Of a stretch of DNA of 7,039 nucleotides, positions 1-6,092 are shown in pieces. The translations under genes and the position numbers were made by a program. Under the pieces are notes generated by a model. It saw only the letters and a list, made by a program, of their open reading frames with translations, was not told the origin of the DNA and searched no databases. Source of the DNA: Gordonia sp. (in: high G+C Gram-positive bacteria). Lineage in GTDB: Bacteria > Actinomycetota > Actinomycetes > Mycobacteriales > Mycobacteriaceae. Positions within the stretch are counted from its first letter, which is position 1, and each line of letters begins with the position of its first letter. The stretch lies in NCBI GenBank assembly GCA_030152405.1, contig JASLJL010000153.1, forward strand, positions 1 to 7,039, given 5' to 3'.

Positions 1-528
1 CGTGGAGCTCTTGGCGCCGGGATCGTCTCCGACGAGGGCGACGGCGCCGCCCGCGGAATGGGTGCCGATGATGTTGGCGTGACGCAGGGCGTCGGTCGCC
101 CGGTCGAGGCCGGGGGCCTTGCCGTACCAGTAGCCGACGACGCCGTCGCGCTGGACGCCGGACTTGTCGGCGGCGAGATGACCGACTCGGGCCGCCACCT
201 GGGAACCCATCACGGACGTCGCGCCGATCTCTTCGTTGAGTCCCGGGCGGTGGACGATGTCCCACTTCTCGAGGTGCTTGCGACGGCGGGCGATCTCCAG
301 GTCGTACCCCGCGAGCGGCGAGCCCTCGTATCCGGAGATGAACGACGCGGTCTGCAGACCGTTCCGGCGGTCGAGCACTGCGCGGTCGCGAACCGTGCGG
401 ACCAGGGCCTGGATGCCGGTCAGATAGATGCTTCCCGAGGAACGTGTGTAGCGGTCGTCGAGAGAGAAGTGCGAGGGGCTGCTCGCGGGGGAGGACTCCG
501 CGTGGGCGCGGTCGTCGGCGACGGTCAT
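1..528 (-). CDS. Indolepyruvate / 2-oxoacid ferredoxin oxidoreductase, N-terminal part (gene runs off the window)
   Basis: Reading the minus strand from an ATG at 528 gives 176 codons with no stop, open to the window edge. The start has a Shine-Dalgarno-like AGGTG (plus positions 534-538) five bases upstream. The first ~22 residues are a low-complexity leader. The rest resembles the N-terminal thiamine-pyrophosphate domain of the long fused indolepyruvate ferredoxin oxidoreductases: LDDRYT (23-28), IYLTGIQALVR (34-44), FISGYEGSPLAGYD (63-76), PGLNEEIGATSVMGSQ (95-110), GYWYGKAPGLDRATDALRHAN (132-152, of which YWYGKAPGLDR is most telling) and LVGDDPGAKSST (165-176). The Glu pair at 99-100 lies where a TPP-activating Glu is expected (inference). 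Family members of this type are usually about 1,150 residues, so roughly 15% is visible. They decarboxylate aryl or branched 2-oxoacids to acyl-CoA and reduce ferredoxin in the cytoplasm. The gene is divergent from the leucine operon. The family is clear; the true substrate is unknown. Confidence 0.88.
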   Translation of the reverse strand, partial: MTVADDRAHAESSPASSPSHFSLDDRYTRSSGSIYLTGIQALVRTVRDRAVLDRRNGLQTASFISGYEGSPLAGYDLEIARRRKHLEKWDIVHRPGLNEEIGATSVMGSQVAARVGHLAADKSGVQRDGVVGYWYGKAPGLDRATDALRHANIIGTHSAGGAVALVGDDPGAKSST

Positions 529-618
529 GGGTTCACCTGGCCTTGCTGTGTCGGCTCGTGCGCACGCCAGGGGTAATCGGCGAGCGCCTTCGAAGCGTTC
601 TTGTGGACGCCACGGGGT

Positions 619-637
619 GTGTGGCTTGACCCCACAC
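619..637. repeat. Inverted repeat GTGTGG-N7-CCACAC, candidate operator for the minus-strand gene
   Basis: The arms GTGTGG (619-624) and CCACAC (632-637) are perfect reverse complements separated by seven bases. The repeat overlaps the proposed -10 box of the oxidoreductase promoter, where a repressor could act. Its TGTG/CACA cores are nine bases apart, one more than a CRP/GlxR site needs, so it is probably not one. A protein-binding role is inferred from symmetry and position only. Confidence 0.35.
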
Positions 638-662
638 TAACGGTTTCAGTGAGCCGCGTCAC
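634..662 (-). promoter_or_regulatory. Candidate promoter for the 2-oxoacid ferredoxin oxidoreductase gene
   Basis: On the minus strand, GTGACG (plus 657-662) resembles a -35 box (four of six with TTGACA). It is followed by exactly 17 bases and then TAGTGT (plus 634-639), which fits the TAnnnT pattern of an actinobacterial -10 box. Transcription would start near 627, leaving a leader of about 100 nt before the ATG at 528. Such weak matches occur by chance in GC-rich DNA. Confidence 0.3.
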
Positions 663-696
663 CACGGATGGAACAATCGACATCGGGTCTGGCCAA

Positions 697-712
697 TGTG
701 CGGGCCGTCACG
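697..712. promoter_or_regulatory. CRP/GlxR-like binding site upstream of accD1
   Basis: TGTGCGGGCCGTCACG matches the actinobacterial CRP/GlxR consensus TGTGA-N6-TCACA at eight of ten defined positions, with the correct eight-base spacing between TGTG and CAC. It abuts the proposed -10 box of the accD1 promoter (713-718), so it would lie in the -35/-10 spacer, where binding would more likely repress than activate from that promoter. A cAMP-responsive regulator acting on a catabolic operon is plausible, but binding is inferred. Confidence 0.42.
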
Positions 713-718
713 TATTCT
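713..718 (+). promoter_or_regulatory. Candidate -10 box for the accD1 operon
   Basis: TATTCT fits TAnnnT and is the best -10-like hexamer upstream of accD1. It would place the transcript start near 725 and give a leader of about 30 nt. No good -35 box stands 16-18 bases upstream, where the sequence is near TGGCCA. That is common for actinobacterial promoters and also for regulated ones. Confidence 0.3.
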
Positions 719-723
719 CAATC

Positions 724-745
724 TCGGTTAATGACGGATAACTGA
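724..745. repeat. Imperfect inverted repeat just before accD1, candidate repressor operator
   Basis: TCGGTTA (724-730) and TAACTGA (739-745) are reverse complements at six of seven positions, separated by eight bases, for a 22-bp element. It lies directly downstream of the proposed -10 box and touches the ribosome binding site, a classic position for a TetR-type repressor operator. In mycobacteria this operon's neighbourhood carries a TetR repressor (bkaR, Rv2506). I do not recall its motif well enough to claim a match. Confidence 0.35.
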
Positions 746-756
746 AAGGTGCGGTC

Positions 757-2355
757 GTGAACTCGACTCCGCTCGACACCCCGGACGCCGGGGACACCGC
801 GCGTGAGCGCCATCTCAAGAACGTCGACGAGCTCCGCGCACGACTGCTCGCCGCGGCGCAGGGTGGTGGGCAGAAGGCGCGCGATCGGCACGTCGAGCGC
901 GGAAAACTGCTTGCCCGCGACCGCGTCGACGGTCTGCTCGATCCGGGTTCGCCGTTCCTCGAAGTCGCTCCGCTGGCCGCGCACGGAATGTACGACGACA
1001 AGGCTCCGGCGGCGGGCGTCGTCGCGGGCATCGGTCGTATCCACGGCCGCGAATGCATGATCGTCGCCAACGACGCGACGGTGTCCGGCGGCACCTACTA
1101 CCCCGTGACTGTCAAGAAGCACCTGCGCGCTCAGGAGATCGCCGCGGCCAATCGCCTGCCCTGCATCTACCTCGTCGACTCCGGCGGCGCGATGCTCCTG
1201 AACCAGGACGACGTGTTCCCCGACCGGGAGCACTTCGGCCGCATCTTCTTCAACCAGGCCAACATGAGTGCGGCCGGCATCCCGCAGATCTCCGCGGTGC
1301 TCGGTTCGTCCACGGCAGGCGGCGCGTACGTGCCGGCGATGAGCGACGAGAACGTCATCGTCCGCAATCAGGGCACCATCTTCCTGGCCGGCCCCCCGCT
1401 GGTGAAGGCGGCCACCGGTGAGGACGTCACCGCCGAGGATCTGGGCGGCGGCACGATGCACTCGACGGTCTCCGGCGTCACCGATCACCTCGTCGACAAC
1501 GACGAACAGGCACTGGCCAAGGTGCGCGAGATCGTCGCGACCTTCGGTCCGCGTGAACCCGCACAGTGGGAGACGACGCCCACCGTCGCACCCCGGCGCC
1601 GGCAGACCGATCTGTACGACGTGGTGCCGACCGACCCGAAGATCCCGTACGACGTGCGGGAAGTGATCGAGATCCTGTCCGACGGCGGTGAGTACACCGA
1701 ATTCAAGGAGGGCTACGGCACCTCATTGGTGACCGCGTTCGCCACCGTGCACGGTCACCCCGTCGGTTTCGTCGCGAACAACGGCGTGCTCTTCAGCGAG
1801 TCGGCGCTCAAGGGCGCCCACTTCATCGAGCTGTGCGATCAGCGCCGCATCCCGCTGATCTTCCTGCAGAACATCACCGGCTTCATGGTCGGCCGCGAGT
1901 ACGAGGAGGGCGGCATCGCCAAGAACGGCGCCAAGATGGTCAACGCCGTCGCCTGCGCCCGCGTCCCGAAGCTCACGGTGATGATCGGCGGGTCGTTCGG
2001 CGCGGGCAATTACTCCATGTGCGGACGCGCCTACTCGCCGCGATTCCTGTGGATGTGGCCGAACGCCCGTATCTCGGTGATGGGTGGACCGCAGGCCGCC
2101 GACACTCTCGCCACCGTGCGCCGCAAGGGCGTCGAACGCACCGGCGGGACTTGGTCGGACGCCGACGAAGAGGCCTTCAAGGCGCCGATCCGCGAGCAGT
2201 TCGCGGAGCAGTCGGACGCCTATTACTCCACTGCTCGTCTCTGGGACGACGGAATCATCGATCCCGCGCACACCCGGACCGTCCTCGGTCTCGCCCTGGA
2301 GGCGTGCCGACATTCGCCTCTCCCCGAACCGCGCTACGGCGTCTTCCGGATGTGA
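757..2355 (+). CDS. accD1: Acyl-CoA carboxylase beta subunit (carboxyltransferase), 3-methylcrotonyl-CoA carboxylase type
   Basis: This 532-residue protein is the usual size for a carboxyltransferase beta subunit. It would move carboxylate from biotin on AccA1 to 3-methylcrotonyl-CoA, giving 3-methylglutaconyl-CoA in leucine breakdown. The N-terminal half carries [11 protein letters not shown] (188-198), followed by [12 protein letters not shown], a stretch typical of methylcrotonyl-CoA carboxylases. The C-terminal half carries [14 protein letters not shown] (370-383), [11 protein letters not shown] and [20 protein letters not shown] (411-430). These last motifs separate the family from propionyl-CoA carboxylase beta subunits. 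The start is GTG at 757, backed by AAAGGTG five bases upstream. No intact in-frame alternative is better placed. It is the first gene of the operon, and accA1 follows after 23 nt. The M. tuberculosis AccA1/AccD1 complex is known to be a methylcrotonyl-CoA carboxylase. Confidence 0.95.
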   Translation: MNSTPLDTPDAGDTARERHLKNVDELRARLLAAAQGGGQKARDRHVERGKLLARDRVDGLLDPGSPFLEVAPLAAHGMYDDKAPAAGVVAGIGRIHGRECMIVANDATVSGGTYYPVTVKKHLRAQEIAAANRLPCIYLVDSGGAMLLNQDDVFPDREHFGRIFFNQANMSAAGIPQISAVLGSSTAGGAYVPAMSDENVIVRNQGTIFLAGPPLVKAATGEDVTAEDLGGGTMHSTVSGVTDHLVDNDEQALAKVREIVATFGPREPAQWETTPTVAPRRRQTDLYDVVPTDPKIPYDVREVIEILSDGGEYTEFKEGYGTSLVTAFATVHGHPVGFVANNGVLFSESALKGAHFIELCDQRRIPLIFLQNITGFMVGREYEEGGIAKNGAKMVNAVACARVPKLTVMIGGSFGAGNYSMCGRAYSPRFLWMWPNARISVMGGPQAADTLATVRRKGVERTGGTWSDADEEAFKAPIREQFAEQSDAYYSTARLWDDGIIDPAHTRTVLGLALEACRHSPLPEPRYGVFRM

Positions 2356-2367
2356 TCGCCATGAACC

Positions 2368-2372
2368 AGGAG
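2368..2372 (+). promoter_or_regulatory. Ribosome binding site that favours the GTG start of accA1
   Basis: AGGAG stands six bases before GTG at 2379, which is near-ideal spacing. The competing in-frame ATG at 2361 has only a weak GGA about ten bases upstream. The AGGAG would lie inside the coding region if ATG 2361 were used, which is why the shorter start was chosen. Confidence 0.6.
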
Positions 2373-2378
2373 TCCCCA

Positions 2379-4409
2379 GTGAACCGTCCGTCCCTCCGCT
2401 CATCGAGCCCAGTCGAGAGGCGCATCCGCAAGGTTCTCGTCGCCAACCGCGGCGAGATCGCGGTGCGCGTGATCGACACGCTGAACGCGATGGGCGTCGA
2501 GTCCGTCGCCGTCTACTCCGACGCCGACGTCGACGCACCGCACGTCAAGGCGGCGGGGGAGGCGGTGCGACTCGGCCCGGCGGCGGCGTCGCAGAGTTAC
2601 CTCGACATCGACAAGGTGGTCGCGGCGGCACTCGCCACCGGCGCGGACGCCGTGCATCCCGGCTACGGCTTCCTGTCGGAGAACCAGACGTTCGCGGCGG
2701 CGCTCGCCGACGCGGGCATCGTCTTCATCGGCCCGCCCGCACAGTCGATCGCCACGATGGGCGACAAGATCACGGCCCGCGCCGCCGTCACCGAACGCGG
2801 AGTGCCGGTGGTCCCCGGCATCTCGCGCCCCGGACTCACCGACGAGGAGCTGATCGAGGCGTCTCCCGGCATCGGGTTCCCCGTGCTCATCAAGCCGAGT
2901 GCGGGCGGCGGCGGCAAGGGCATGCACCGCGTCGACGACGCGGCCGGACTGCCCGAGGCGCTGGTGACCGCACGACGCGAGGCGGCGGCCGCCTTCGGCG
3001 ACGACTCGCTGTTCATCGAGCATTTCGTGCTCACACCGCGTCACATCGAGGTCCAGATCCTCGCGGACGTGCACGGCAACGTCGTTCACCTGGGTGAGCG
3101 CGAATGCTCATTGCAGCGCAGGCACCAGAAGGTGATCGAGGAGGCGCCGTCGGCGCTGCTCGACGAGGCCACCCGCGCCCGGATCGGCGAAGCGGCGTGC
3201 GACGCGGCGCGCAGTGTCGGCTACACCGGCGCGGGCACCGTCGAGTTCATCGTCTCGGCCCGCGATCCCGAGAACTTCTACTTCATGGAGATGAACACCC
3301 GGCTCCAGGTGGAGCATCCGGTGACCGAGCTCGTCACCGGTCTCGATCTGGTGGAGCAGCAGGTGCGCATCGCGCGCGGCGAGCCGTTGTCGTTCACGCA
3401 GGACGATGTGACCCTCACCGGCCACGCCGTCGAGGCCCGCGTGTACGCCGAGGACCCCGCCCACGGATTCCTGCCCACCGGCGGCGTGATCGACGATCTC
3501 GAATGGCCTCGCTTCGCCCGAATCGACTCCGGGGTCGAAGCCGGCTCCGTCGTCGGCAGCGACTACGACCCGATGCTGGCGAAGGTGATCGTGCACGGCT
3601 CAGACCGCGCCGAGGCCGTCGACCGGCTCGACGAGGCGCTCGCGCAGACTCGCCTGACCGGAGTCGTCACCAACATCGACTTCTGCAGGCACGTCCTCGC
3701 TCATGAGGCGGTTCTCGCGGGTGACCTCGACACCGAACTCCTCGATCGGATCGTCGTCGACTACACGGCGCCGACCCCGCCGCCGGAGGCGCTCGCCGCG
3801 GCCTCCCTGGGGACACTCGACCTCGGTGATCGAGACGACCTCTGGTCGAGCGCGCTCGGTTTCCGCATCGGCGCGCCGTCGCCGCACGTATCGCGGCTGG
3901 CCGTCGACGGCCGCGAGTACACGGTGTCGTCGGTGCTCACCGCGTCCGACGACGCCGCCCTGCTCACCGCGGACACCACGGTCTCATCCGACGACGCGCC
4001 GACATGGACCGCGCACGTCGTGATGGCCCGATCGAGCGGCCAGTCGATCACATTGACCTGCGACGGCGTCCGCAAGCGTTTCACCGTCCGGGACGAGTGG
4101 GTGGCCGGCGACGCGGGGACCTGGCAGATCCACCCGCTGCGAATGCTGGCGGACGGCGACGACGCGGCGGCCGCAGGCGACGTCACCAGCCCGATGCCGG
4201 GAACCGTCGTCGCGGTCCCGGGGACCGACGGCGCGACCGTCGCCGCAGGCGATCCGCTCGTCGTCGTCGAGGCGATGAAGATGGAGCACACCCTGCGTGC
4301 GCCGGTCGATGGCGTCGCGCGCATCACCGCGAGCGTCGGGGACAAGGTGACCTCGGCGCAACTCGTGGCGCAGGTGACGGCCCTCTCGACTCCGCTCGAC
4401 GAGCAGTGA
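2379..4409 (+). CDS. accA1: Acyl-CoA carboxylase alpha subunit (biotin carboxylase plus biotin carrier), 3-methylcrotonyl-CoA carboxylase type
   Basis: With the GTG start at 2379 the protein has 676 residues, close to the ~650-670 of mycobacterial AccA1. It carboxylates its own biotin with ATP and bicarbonate and passes the group to AccD1. The biotin carboxylase domain covers about residues 17-460. It shows [11 protein letters not shown] (18-28), an ATP-grasp glycine loop GGGGKGM (176-182) with an upstream Lys172, and [14 protein letters not shown] (304-317), which holds the metal- and bicarbonate-site residues Glu304, Asn306, Arg308 and Glu312. A middle region (~460-595) is the expected place for the beta-binding domain. 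The biotinyl domain (~600-672) contains EAMKMEH with the biotin-accepting Lys634. All key residues are present. The frame stays open upstream to ATG 2361 and, inside accD1, to 1833, but conservation begins only after 2430. Confidence 0.95.
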   Translation: MNRPSLRSSSPVERRIRKVLVANRGEIAVRVIDTLNAMGVESVAVYSDADVDAPHVKAAGEAVRLGPAAASQSYLDIDKVVAAALATGADAVHPGYGFLSENQTFAAALADAGIVFIGPPAQSIATMGDKITARAAVTERGVPVVPGISRPGLTDEELIEASPGIGFPVLIKPSAGGGGKGMHRVDDAAGLPEALVTARREAAAAFGDDSLFIEHFVLTPRHIEVQILADVHGNVVHLGERECSLQRRHQKVIEEAPSALLDEATRARIGEAACDAARSVGYTGAGTVEFIVSARDPENFYFMEMNTRLQVEHPVTELVTGLDLVEQQVRIARGEPLSFTQDDVTLTGHAVEARVYAEDPAHGFLPTGGVIDDLEWPRFARIDSGVEAGSVVGSDYDPMLAKVIVHGSDRAEAVDRLDEALAQTRLTGVVTNIDFCRHVLAHEAVLAGDLDTELLDRIVVDYTAPTPPPEALAAASLGTLDLGDRDDLWSSALGFRIGAPSPHVSRLAVDGREYTVSSVLTASDDAALLTADTTVSSDDAPTWTAHVVMARSSGQSITLTCDGVRKRFTVRDEWVAGDAGTWQIHPLRMLADGDDAAAAGDVTSPMPGTVVAVPGTDGATVAAGDPLVVVEAMKMEHTLRAPVDGVARITASVGDKVTSAQLVAQVTALSTPLDEQ

Positions 4410-4452
4410 CGAACCCGCGCTCGATGAGCACGAACTCAACTAAGGAACAGAC

Positions 4453-5601
4453 ATGGAATTGACCCAGGAGTACACCGACCTCGTCGACAGCGTCCGCGAC
4501 TTCGCGCAGACCGTCGTCGCGCCCGTCTCGGCGCAGCACGACCGCGAGAAGACGTTCCCGTACGAGGTGATCGCCAAGATGGGCGAGATGGGCCTCTTCG
4601 GTCTGCCGTTCTCCGAGGAGTTCGGCGGGATGGGCGGCGACTACTTCGCTCTGGCCCTGGCCCTCGAGGAACTCGGCAAGGTGGACCAGTCGGTCGCGAT
4701 CACGCTCGAGGCCGGCGTCGGCCTCGGCGCGATGCCGATCTACCGTTTCGGCACCCAGGAGCAGAAGGAGCGATACCTTCCCGACCTGCTCGCCGGCAAG
4801 GCGCTCGCGGGATTCGGCCTGACCGAGCCGGGCGCGGGATCGGACGCGGGCGCGACGGCGACCACCGCCCGCGACGAGGGCGACGAATGGGTGATCAACG
4901 GCGGCAAGCAGTTCATCACGAACTCGGGCACCGACATCACCTCGCTCGTCACCGTCACCGCGGTGACCGGTGAGAAGGCGGGCGGCCGCAAGGAGATCTC
5001 CACGATCATCGTGCCCGCGGGCACTCCCGGGTTCACCGCCGAACCGGCCTACGACAAGGTCGGCTGGCACGCCTCCGACACCCACCCGCTGAGCTTCGAC
5101 GACGTGCACGTCCCCCGTGAGAACCTGCTCGGCGAACGCGGGCGCGGATACGCCAACTTCCTGTCGATCCTCGACGAGGGACGCATCGCCATCGCGGGCC
5201 TGGCCACCGGTGTCGCGCAGGGCTGCGTGGACGAGTGCATCAAGTACGCACGTGAGCGGAAGTCGTTCGGCAAGCCGATCGCCGAATACCAGTCCGTGTC
5301 GTTCGCGATCGCCCGCATGGAGGCGCGTGCCCACGTCTCGCGCATGGCGTACTACGACGCGGCGGCCCGCATGCTGGCGGGCAAGCCGTTCAAGAAGGAG
5401 GCGTCGATCGCCAAGATGATCTCCAGCGAGGCCGCGATGGACAACGCTCGCATGGCCACGCAGATCCACGGCGGCTACGGCTTCATGAACGAGTACCCGG
5501 TGGCCCGCCACTACCGCGACTCGAAGATCCTGGAGATCGGCGAGGGCACCACCGAGGTGCAGCTCATGCTGATCGCGCGCTCGTTGGGACTCCCGGCGTG
5601 A
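4453..5601 (+). CDS. fadE19: Acyl-CoA dehydrogenase, probable isovaleryl-CoA / short branched-chain type
   Basis: The 382-residue protein has the standard length of a soluble FAD-dependent acyl-CoA dehydrogenase, which oxidises acyl-CoA to the 2-enoyl-CoA and passes electrons to ETF. The start ATG has AAGGA (4442-4446) six bases upstream. The N-terminal helical domain is followed by the family signature GFGLTEPGAGSD (120-131), then YARERKSFGKPI, and the C-terminal QIHGGYGFMNEYPVARHYRD and KILEIGEGTTEVQ. The likely catalytic base is Glu364 in IGEGTTEV, the position used by short- and medium-chain enzymes. The site used by human isovaleryl-CoA dehydrogenase is Gly243 here (LDEGR, 240-244). From context between methylcrotonyl-CoA carboxylase and a hydratase, isovaleryl-CoA is the likely substrate, but 2-methylbutyryl- or isobutyryl-CoA is also possible. 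The gene symbol rests on gene order. Confidence 0.9.
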   Translation: MELTQEYTDLVDSVRDFAQTVVAPVSAQHDREKTFPYEVIAKMGEMGLFGLPFSEEFGGMGGDYFALALALEELGKVDQSVAITLEAGVGLGAMPIYRFGTQEQKERYLPDLLAGKALAGFGLTEPGAGSDAGATATTARDEGDEWVINGGKQFITNSGTDITSLVTVTAVTGEKAGGRKEISTIIVPAGTPGFTAEPAYDKVGWHASDTHPLSFDDVHVPRENLLGERGRGYANFLSILDEGRIAIAGLATGVAQGCVDECIKYARERKSFGKPIAEYQSVSFAIARMEARAHVSRMAYYDAAARMLAGKPFKKEASIAKMISSEAAMDNARMATQIHGGYGFMNEYPVARHYRDSKILEIGEGTTEVQLMLIARSLGLPA

Positions 5602-6086
5602 GCGAGGGCAAGCGCATCGCGCAGCGCGGTCTGTGGTTCGAGGAGTTCGAGATCGGCGCCGTGTACGAACACCGGCCCGGCAGGACGGTGACCGAGGCGG
5701 ACAACGTCCTGTTCACGACGTTGACGATGAACACGCAGGCGCTGCACCTGGATGCCGCCTGGTCGGCGACGCAGCCGGGCTTCGGCGGGCAGCGCTTGAT
5801 CAACTCGATGTTCACCCTGTCGACGATCGTCGGACTGTCGGTGTCCCAGCTGACGCAGGGCACGCTCGTCGCCAATCTCGGGTTCAGCGACATCGCGTTT
5901 CCGGCGCCGCTGTTCGCCGGCGACACCCTGTACGCCGAGACCGAGTGCACCGGCAAGCGCGTCTCGTCGTCGCGCCCGGGCGAGGGAATCGTCCAGATCA
6001 CGCACATCGGCCGCAACCAGGACGGTGTCATAGTGGCGAGAGCGTCGCGTTCGACACTCGTACGCCTACGTCCCGAGGAGAGCTGA
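5598..6086 (+). CDS. MaoC-family (hotdog) enoyl-CoA hydratase, probable 3-methylglutaconyl-CoA / itaconyl-CoA hydratase
   Basis: The 162-residue protein is a single-hotdog MaoC-type hydratase, of the size of beta-methylmalyl/mesaconyl-CoA hydratases. The N-terminal part has GRTVTEADNVLFTTLTMNT (28-46), then QALHLDAAWSA around the presumed active site and INSMFTLSTIVGLSV. The C-terminal half has LGFSDIAFPAPLFAGDTLYA, the usual second strand motif. In the classical (R)-hydratase motif (SGDxNPxH) the key residues are Asp and His. Here the aligned residues are Asn45 and His50, with Gln47 in place of Asn. It starts at GTG 5598, overlapping the TGA of the dehydrogenase gene by four bases (GTGA), so translation is probably coupled. 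Gene order matches Rv2499c. The proposed role is hydration of 3-methylglutaconyl-CoA to (R)-HMG-CoA, and of itaconyl-CoA to citramalyl-CoA; both are inferred. Confidence 0.88.
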   Translation: MSEGKRIAQRGLWFEEFEIGAVYEHRPGRTVTEADNVLFTTLTMNTQALHLDAAWSATQPGFGGQRLINSMFTLSTIVGLSVSQLTQGTLVANLGFSDIAFPAPLFAGDTLYAETECTGKRVSSSRPGEGIVQITHIGRNQDGVIVARASRSTLVRLRPEES

Positions 6087-6092
6087 CATCTG

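Larger units (their letters stand above)
529..756. promoter_or_regulatory. Divergent intergenic control region between the oxidoreductase gene and accD1
   Basis: This 228-bp stretch separates two genes that point away from each other, so it must hold both of their promoters unless transcription enters from elsewhere. I see no convincing coding frame in it. It contains one candidate promoter in each direction, a CRP/GlxR-like palindrome and two other inverted repeats, each listed separately. It ends with a good ribosome binding site, AAAGGTG (745-751), five bases before the GTG start of accD1. Confidence 0.75.

Noticed and set aside
58..576. Plus-strand 172-residue open frame opposite the oxidoreductase gene
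   Set aside because: It is the antisense shadow of the minus-strand gene, which shows clear family motifs. The plus-strand product has a repetitive GC-driven composition and no recognisable domain.
618..637. Second possible CRP/GlxR site at the GTGTGG/CCACAC repeat
   Set aside because: The TGTG and CACA cores are nine bases apart where the consensus needs eight, so it was kept only as a generic inverted repeat.
1833..2378. Long upstream extension of the accA1 frame inside accD1
   Set aside because: The extension is Arg/Pro-rich out-of-frame translation of accD1. Family similarity begins only at about position 2430, and a good ribosome binding site supports the start at 2379.
1723..2538. Minus-strand 271-residue open frame spanning the accD1/accA1 junction
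   Set aside because: It begins with a long Arg run and covers conserved parts of both carboxylase genes on the other strand, so it is a composition artefact.
4410..4452. Possible terminator in the accA1 to fadE19 gap (GCTC-gat-GAGC, 4419-4429)
   Set aside because: The stem is only four base pairs with a three-base loop and no T-run follows. The gap is short and both flanking genes belong to the same pathway.
4324..5511. Minus-strand 395-residue open frame opposite the dehydrogenase gene
   Set aside because: Long antisense frames are expected in DNA of this GC content. The product has no recognisable motif, while the plus strand encodes an intact acyl-CoA dehydrogenase.
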